Part shown: in pieces, positions 59,564 through 64,000 of the stretch
Layout of the letters: each line of letters starts with the position of its first letter
How positions within the stretch are numbered: position 1 is the stretch's first letter
Assembly (NCBI GenBank): GCA_030374805.1
Contig: JARGSG010000001.1
Coordinates: 930,001-994,000 of the forward strand
Reading direction: 5' to 3'
Length of the DNA stretch: 64,000 bases
Source: Gracilaria gracilis
Lineage: Eukaryota; Rhodophyta; Florideophyceae; Gracilariales; Gracilariaceae
The notes under the pieces: model-generated
The model's input: the letters and a program-made list of their open reading frames with translations, nothing else
The model's database searches: none
What the model was told of the DNA's origin: nothing
Program-made: the position numbers and the translations under genes

Positions 59564-62320
59564 ATGAGCGAAGTCACCCAAACCGGCACTGTCTCGCTTT
59601 GTGACGCTTCACAGAGTGATTGTCCCGCTGTACACCAACTGTTTTCTCGTTCACGGACCGTTCGGAAACGCCGTCGCCCCTCCAGTGCTTTCTTCGTGGC
59701 CCGCACACTGCGATGGAGCAAAAGACAGGAAAGGAGTCTTCAGCAACATCCTATCGAACCAACCCTCTCAGAAGAAGAGTCTGAGAAACCACTAACACTC
59801 CCAACACTGCATCGTACGAAAAGGAATCTTGCTGCCTTAAAGTCTCTCCCTCGGCCATCAGAGATAGTTCACGAAGTCGAAGCTGGCAGTGCGCCAGAGG
59901 CTGGTCTTCCAAAACATCTGAAGCAAGCCCACTACCGACGTGTGAGGGCCACTACCTTGCAAATGCAATATCTCAACACGCAAGGTAAGCCACAGCCTGT
60001 TCCAACATGGTCTCGCATCAATCGTGGTCTAATAGCATATTCCCCATACCTGCAACCACCTCCCGGGGATCGCGAACTAAAACTTCTGCGCACCCCAAAG
60101 CAGCTGCTTTCCAAGTATTACCGCGGGACGCTCCTGAAAGTGTATAGACCTGGTGACCACCGCCCAGCCAATTCGAAACGGAAGCGAAATGGAAGTGCTT
60201 CTCCTTGTTCCGATCCAGCAGTTTCGATGGTCGATTTTATGTATTGGGCTACTACCTCCGACGATGACATAGTTACTGCTAACGACGCCCCCGAATTTCC
60301 GTCCAAGGCCACCGCCCAACTGTTGGATGAGGAACATCGTGACAGCCATCTGCCAAAAACTCGGGTTGCTAACGGCAACGAAGACAAATTCGCACCTTTA
60401 CCATGCACAGCAGCTGAAATTGAAGCGAGGCGATCGAAGGCTGAAGTAATGCTCTCTAGGGTTGGAGAACAATTTCAAAAGCGTTCGTATATCCAGGAAA
60501 TTATGAAACTAGCTCAAATGGACGATGATTCACTACCCTCTGAAACGGACACTAGTTCAGTTGCACCGTCTCCTCTCGCATCAGAATCAGAAAAAGATGC
60601 GAATACAAATCTACAACAAGAAGAACAGGAGGATCCAGAAAAAACACGCGATCGAGAACTTTTGCGACTGCTGCAAGGGGACATGGATGAAGAGTTTGAG
60701 GTGCCCAAAGAAGCTGGAGAAGATGTCGTGAAAGAAAACGGCGTCTGCAACCCCAGAAACCATGAGGTGCGGGAGGAGCGCGAAGAGCTTACAAAGGAAG
60801 TCTCAGCAGAACCCGAAAAGCTGTCTAGTTCCTTCGAGAAGGATAGGAAGATTGCGATGATGTTTTGCCAAGCAACAAATAAGCGGCCACGAGCACAAGC
60901 GTTTTTGGATGCTACTACGCTTCCTCAAAGCGATAAGCGCATAAAGACTGGCGCCAAGACAAAATCGCAAGCCCCGGAACCGTACGCGATGAAAGTGCTG
61001 AAGAAGATGGGATTCAGGGGACGCCTTGGCGCTCGAGAGGACGGCCGCTCCGCTCCATTAGAAGCTACTGTTAAAGCTTCTCGCTCAGGGCTCGGTGCCC
61101 AGCCTAAGCAAGTAGTATCTTATGGAAGGCACTTGCTTGTTGAAAATCAGCAGAGCCAAAGTCGAGGCTCTGGTCGTTCTCATAGAAGTGTGGAACCGGT
61201 AAATGTCGACCCAGGTCCTATTCCGGAGGAGGGAGCTGACGGTGTGACGGGCAATACTGCAGACCGACATTCGGACATTCCGTCTGCATCTCCAAACGGA
61301 GTTTTCTCGAATACAAAGGAGATCAGAAGCGGAATCGAAGGCGGAAAGCCCAAGCATAGATCTAACAATTTCCCAGAAGACCCCGAATATGAATGGGAAA
61401 CTGATGCTGAAGACAAATTAGTTGATAACTCTCGGCGAGCAATTATCATCGATATGGATGCTGTTGTCAAAAACAATCACGAGAGAAGGAAGGAAGCCTT
61501 TAAAAACATGCTCACAGAGTCAGGAGAATTTCTTGACAAGAAACTGGACTTGGATGATCTGTATGCCCGTGTAAGTCATGATCTAACTGACGAAGACACT
61601 GTAAAAGCCCTGCTTGGCCACTTCCACATATCTGCTTCGGATGAGAAACTGAACTCAATAATGGAGCGACTCGATGCGTGCTACGAAAGCTTAGGCCCAT
61701 GTGAGTTGGTTGAGAACTTCCGATACTGTAAAGTTGAGGACAGTGTGTCCTGCGGGCTGTTACATCGCGGTACGGAACGCCGCATGAAGCGGGAAATGAA
61801 AGAACTTGGGCTTCAGGAATCGGACATTGTGTTCTGTACCTTTCAGTCTCGAGAGGCATGGCCGTATATGCGAACATGGAAGGATATGTTTTGCCGGCTT
61901 GGTGTTTCCCCCCGGCAGGGTAGTATAATTTCATTGCGAACCGCCAGTATTGTTTCCGCTGGTGTTGCAGCAGCAGTTCTTGGCGCTCGGATTGAAACAT
62001 CTTCTCTAACAGGGAACCAAAATGGAGTCGATTCACAAGAGAAGTTCAAGCGTATGGTTGAGCAGTTGTTGTGTATGAGCATTGCGCCACTTCCAAGACG
62101 AAGGAGAGTGCTTTTCCTCTCTGAAGCGGACAACATGTGGTACAGTGGCTCTGTTCAGTTCGAAGAAGCAAACAGAGCACTTGTATGTTCCTATGGTTCG
62201 AATAGTTTGGTATGGACAGACAGAAAGAGTGTTATCGGGTTGAGTCGGGCAAGCTTTCGAAAGCTCAAATGCATTGATTTCGGAGGGTTGCTAGAGCCGG
62301 AAGATGTTGAATGCTTGTAG
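59564..62320 (+). CDS. G-patch protein with degenerate HAD-like and Tudor-like domains
   Basis: The 918-residue product has a long, charged, mostly disordered N-terminal half. A G-patch lies at about 472-515 (KVLKKMGFRGRLGAREDG and SRSGLGAQPK). At about 624-820 there is a region with HAD-phosphatase rhythm: motif I AIIIDMDAVV with both Asp, a helical cap, a later Lys in RTWKDMFCRLGVSP, and an Ala-rich helix VSAGVAAAVLGARI. The motif IV acidic pair is missing. At about 843-905 comes a Tudor-like barrel (VLFLSEADNMWYSGSVQFE...VWTDRKSVIGLS). G-patch proteins activate DEAH helicases in splicing or ribosome synthesis, and Tudor domains read methyl-arginine. I do not know an orthologue with this order. 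Confidence 0.65.
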   Translation: MSEVTQTGTVSLCDASQSDCPAVHQLFSRSRTVRKRRRPSSAFFVARTLRWSKRQERSLQQHPIEPTLSEEESEKPLTLPTLHRTKRNLAALKSLPRPSEIVHEVEAGSAPEAGLPKHLKQAHYRRVRATTLQMQYLNTQGKPQPVPTWSRINRGLIAYSPYLQPPPGDRELKLLRTPKQLLSKYYRGTLLKVYRPGDHRPANSKRKRNGSASPCSDPAVSMVDFMYWATTSDDDIVTANDAPEFPSKATAQLLDEEHRDSHLPKTRVANGNEDKFAPLPCTAAEIEARRSKAEVMLSRVGEQFQKRSYIQEIMKLAQMDDDSLPSETDTSSVAPSPLASESEKDANTNLQQEEQEDPEKTRDRELLRLLQGDMDEEFEVPKEAGEDVVKENGVCNPRNHEVREEREELTKEVSAEPEKLSSSFEKDRKIAMMFCQATNKRPRAQAFLDATTLPQSDKRIKTGAKTKSQAPEPYAMKVLKKMGFRGRLGAREDGRSAPLEATVKASRSGLGAQPKQVVSYGRHLLVENQQSQSRGSGRSHRSVEPVNVDPGPIPEEGADGVTGNTADRHSDIPSASPNGVFSNTKEIRSGIEGGKPKHRSNNFPEDPEYEWETDAEDKLVDNSRRAIIIDMDAVVKNNHERRKEAFKNMLTESGEFLDKKLDLDDLYARVSHDLTDEDTVKALLGHFHISASDEKLNSIMERLDACYESLGPCELVENFRYCKVEDSVSCGLLHRGTERRMKREMKELGLQESDIVFCTFQSREAWPYMRTWKDMFCRLGVSPRQGSIISLRTASIVSAGVAAAVLGARIETSSLTGNQNGVDSQEKFKRMVEQLLCMSIAPLPRRRRVLFLSEADNMWYSGSVQFEEANRALVCSYGSNSLVWTDRKSVIGLSRASFRKLKCIDFGGLLEPEDVECL

Positions 62321-63140
62321 CTCTTGGTGTATAGTACTAGATAATTACTGTCCAAGGTGTGACTTCATTAACAAAGATTCTAACTCATTGACTTGCGAAT
62401 TGTTCGCTGACCTTGCTCAACAAGTACTGCGTCTGAAGATTTCTTTTTTTTTCTGCAGTTCCAACGCTACGGAGCATTTTCGTATGTGACTTAGCGGTGA
62501 GAGATACATAAAAGGGTAGAACGTTAACACTACATTCGTTAGTAACGATTCCTGAGAATGTCAGATGTCTAGGATAGCGCTTTGATAACGATTTTAGTCG
62601 CATCTCTCTTTCTTCCTGCGAGTACCGTATTCCGTTCTCATATTATCTACAAACAGAATACTATTTCTCCGCAGACTACAGTTCGAAGTGAAGCTCTCCC
62701 TTTCGGTGGGGCTGAGGAGAAACGCCAGCTCCTACTTGGATGGGAAGGTAATGCGCTGCAATTGTAGCACAGCTGCTAAGAAAGACGTTGACCACGTCCT
62801 CTTTCGCTGCCCATGTAACGAGCACAAGCCGGCGTGATGAGTTACCGACGCCTAATGAAAGGAAAGATCACGAGCCGTGATTCATCATATAAATTTTAGT
62901 TTATGTTTGTAGAAGCAATTTGGAGTAATTGATCAATTGATCAATTATGCCCTTCAATCAAATTTCTTATTGCACACCAAAGTGTTGCCATGAACATTGC
63001 AACTTTCCTCGTACAAAAAGGCAGAGCTACTTCGGTAGCGTTCGAGCTAGATACACGGTGTGAGTGTGAACGCGTTCCCTTCTGCCTGAGACTATCTGTA
63101 CGCAGCAGCAGTAATAGGATTGTGGAAGCGAGACAAGAAT
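62321..63140. other. Intergenic region with retrotransposon fragment, upstream of NSF
   Basis: It contains the fourth retrotransposon fragment (62712-62873) and a perfect 22-bp AT-rich palindrome at 62926-62947, about 195 bases upstream of the NSF ATG. Confidence 0.5.
62712..62873 (+). mobile_element. Retrotransposon 3' fragment D (CxC-H-C finger)
   Basis: Translation gives ASSYLDGKVMRCNCSTAAK, then KDVDHVLFRCP, which matches copy B (ASYLDKKVKRCDCGTAVKKDVEHVLFRCP). After a stop and frameshift near 62835 it resumes with RRDELPTPNERKD, matching RRHELPTVQERKD of B. It is a short dead remnant without the AAG tail. No other family would explain the shared finger and the resumed match. Confidence 0.75.
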
Positions 63141-64000
63141 ATGTCACGATGGAACTTTGGAAGTCTTGGACTCAGCCCAGCAACTGTAAAACTCATTGCG
63201 GCCTCTTGCCCGTCCAACGATTTAGCAAGAACTAACAAAGTGTTCGTCAATCCCTCTGATCTGCCCTCCACAACTGAGCTTGCAGTAATCAATACAAAGT
63301 TTTCTTACTTGATTGCCGCTCACGATGCTGTCGAACCTTCGAAGATTGGGTTCAATGCTATACAACGAAGAGAGCTCCGGCTGGCGATCCGCGACCATGT
63401 GGAAGTCACTCCGTTCGAATGGCCCAAGAAGACTCCCGTAGAATGCAAAGCGGCAACTTTCGACATCGACCTGCTTTCGAAAAAAGCGAGTGCAATTGAG
63501 CTGGAGGCGGAAGAAGTTTCTCTTCTCTGCATACGAAATCTCGCTGGACATGTTCCCACTGTCGGTCAATCCTTCGTCCTTGATTTCTATGGCACTTCAA
63601 TATTGTTGAAGTGCTCTTCATTAGTCGTTGATGGTGCCGTTGAACGGGCAGTCCTAACACCTGATACTGAGTTTTACTTCGCGAAAGCCCCTGGTTCCGC
63701 TGTAAAAATCAAAGGTGGTGACTCACGACCAAAGGATGTGTTTCGTTCGGACTTCGACTTTGAAAAGATGGGAATTGGTGGTCTTGACAAAGAATTCGCC
63801 GACATTTTCCGCAGAGCTTTTGCTTCTCGTGTATTTCCACCCTCGGTGATTCAGAAACTAGGTATTCAACATGTGAAAGGCATGTTGCTTTATGGACCTC
63901 CTGGAACAGGTAAGACCCTAATTGCCCGTCAAATAGGAAAGATGCTGAATGGAAAAGAGCCTAAAGTTGTGAACGGGCCGGAGATTCTCAACAAGTACGT
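63141..64000 (+). CDS. NSF: N-ethylmaleimide-sensitive factor NSF/SEC18, 5' part (runs off the window)
   Basis: The frame from MSRWNFGSLGLSPATV stays open for 860 bases to the end of the window. The first 200 residues are the NSF N-domain that binds alpha-SNAP. The D1 ATPase begins with FEKMGIGGLDKEFADIFRRA, ASRVFPPSVIQKLGI and the Walker A LLYGPPGTGKTLIARQIG, then KVVNGPEILNKYV at the edge. These segments are nearly identical to animal and yeast NSF. NSF disassembles SNARE complexes after membrane fusion. Walker B, D2 and the stop lie beyond this window. The ATG at 63141 gives a normal N-domain length. Confidence 0.95.
   Translation, partial: MSRWNFGSLGLSPATVKLIAASCPSNDLARTNKVFVNPSDLPSTTELAVINTKFSYLIAAHDAVEPSKIGFNAIQRRELRLAIRDHVEVTPFEWPKKTPVECKAATFDIDLLSKKASAIELEAEEVSLLCIRNLAGHVPTVGQSFVLDFYGTSILLKCSSLVVDGAVERAVLTPDTEFYFAKAPGSAVKIKGGDSRPKDVFRSDFDFEKMGIGGLDKEFADIFRRAFASRVFPPSVIQKLGIQHVKGMLLYGPPGTGKTLIARQIGKMLNGKEPKVVNGPEILNKY

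Overview
This window is eukaryotic nuclear DNA, most likely from a mesophilic red alga (Rhodophyta). The diagnostic genes are a nuclear phycobilisome linker with a plastid-type leader (40660-41712) and a CpcS/CpeS-type phycobiliprotein lyase (27800-28594). They sit beside plain eukaryotic genes: polyubiquitin, beta-tubulin, NSF, APC10, YJU2 and a Dicer-like protein. A glaucophyte is the main alternative. The species cannot be fixed from sequence alone.

The layout is compact: about 31 genes in 64 kb on both strands, with no operons and mostly uninterrupted frames. Two genes clearly contain short spliceosomal introns. A PMT-family mannosyltransferase has one of 72 nt. A plant-type GNAT acetyltransferase has introns of 112 and 157 nt. 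5' sites read GTATG or GTGAG, 3' sites end in AG, and CTAAC/CTGAC branch-like motifs are present. YJU2, a splicing factor, is encoded in the same window.

Region by region. 0-7 kb: polyubiquitin with a GC-rich promoter, mitochondrial ribosomal protein bL28m, the COX assembly factor COA5/PET191 and a membrane-anchored prolyl 4-hydroxylase. 7.8-10.2 kb: three head-to-tail 3' ends of non-LTR retrotransposons (RNase H plus CxC-H-C motif), each followed by a TAAAGAAGAAG-type tail. A fourth fragment lies at 62.7 kb. 10.5-25 kb: a TraB-like protein, plastid dihydrolipoyl dehydrogenase, the SPB4 helicase, a sulfurtransferase, an acyl-CoA synthetase, a tweety-like membrane protein, queuine transferase subunit QTRT2 and the PMT. 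25-35.7 kb: alanine aminotransferase, the phycobilin lyase, a double-SWIB protein, an RGG/tyrosine-rich RNA-binding protein and an S1-like protein. The 2.6 kb at 30.2-32.8 kb is unexplained. 35.8-49.5 kb: spliced GNAT, bacterial-like polytopic membrane protein, GNAT-Nudix fusion, phycobilisome linker, YJU2, beta-tubulin, SANT-like factor and LMW phosphatase. 50-64 kb: a full-length Dicer-like protein, APC10, an RRM protein, a G-patch/HAD-like/Tudor-like protein and the 5' part of NSF, which runs off the end.

The genes fall into functional themes rather than a pathway cluster. Plastid and light harvesting: linker, lyase, LPD, GNATs. Mitochondrion: bL28m, COA5, ALT, possible bS1m. RNA processing: SPB4, YJU2, QTRT2, Dicer, RRM, G-patch and RGG proteins. 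Cell cycle, cytoskeleton and traffic: APC10, tubulin, NSF.

The strongest unexplained signals are a recurring intergenic CAAGGGTA element, a perfect 36-bp palindrome at 4687-4722, a 17-bp hairpin at 38718-38758, the stacked retrotransposon 3' ends, and three unusual domain architectures: GNAT-Nudix, G-patch/HAD/Tudor and a MIR-less PMT. I found no CRISPR array, rRNA or tRNA that I can support.
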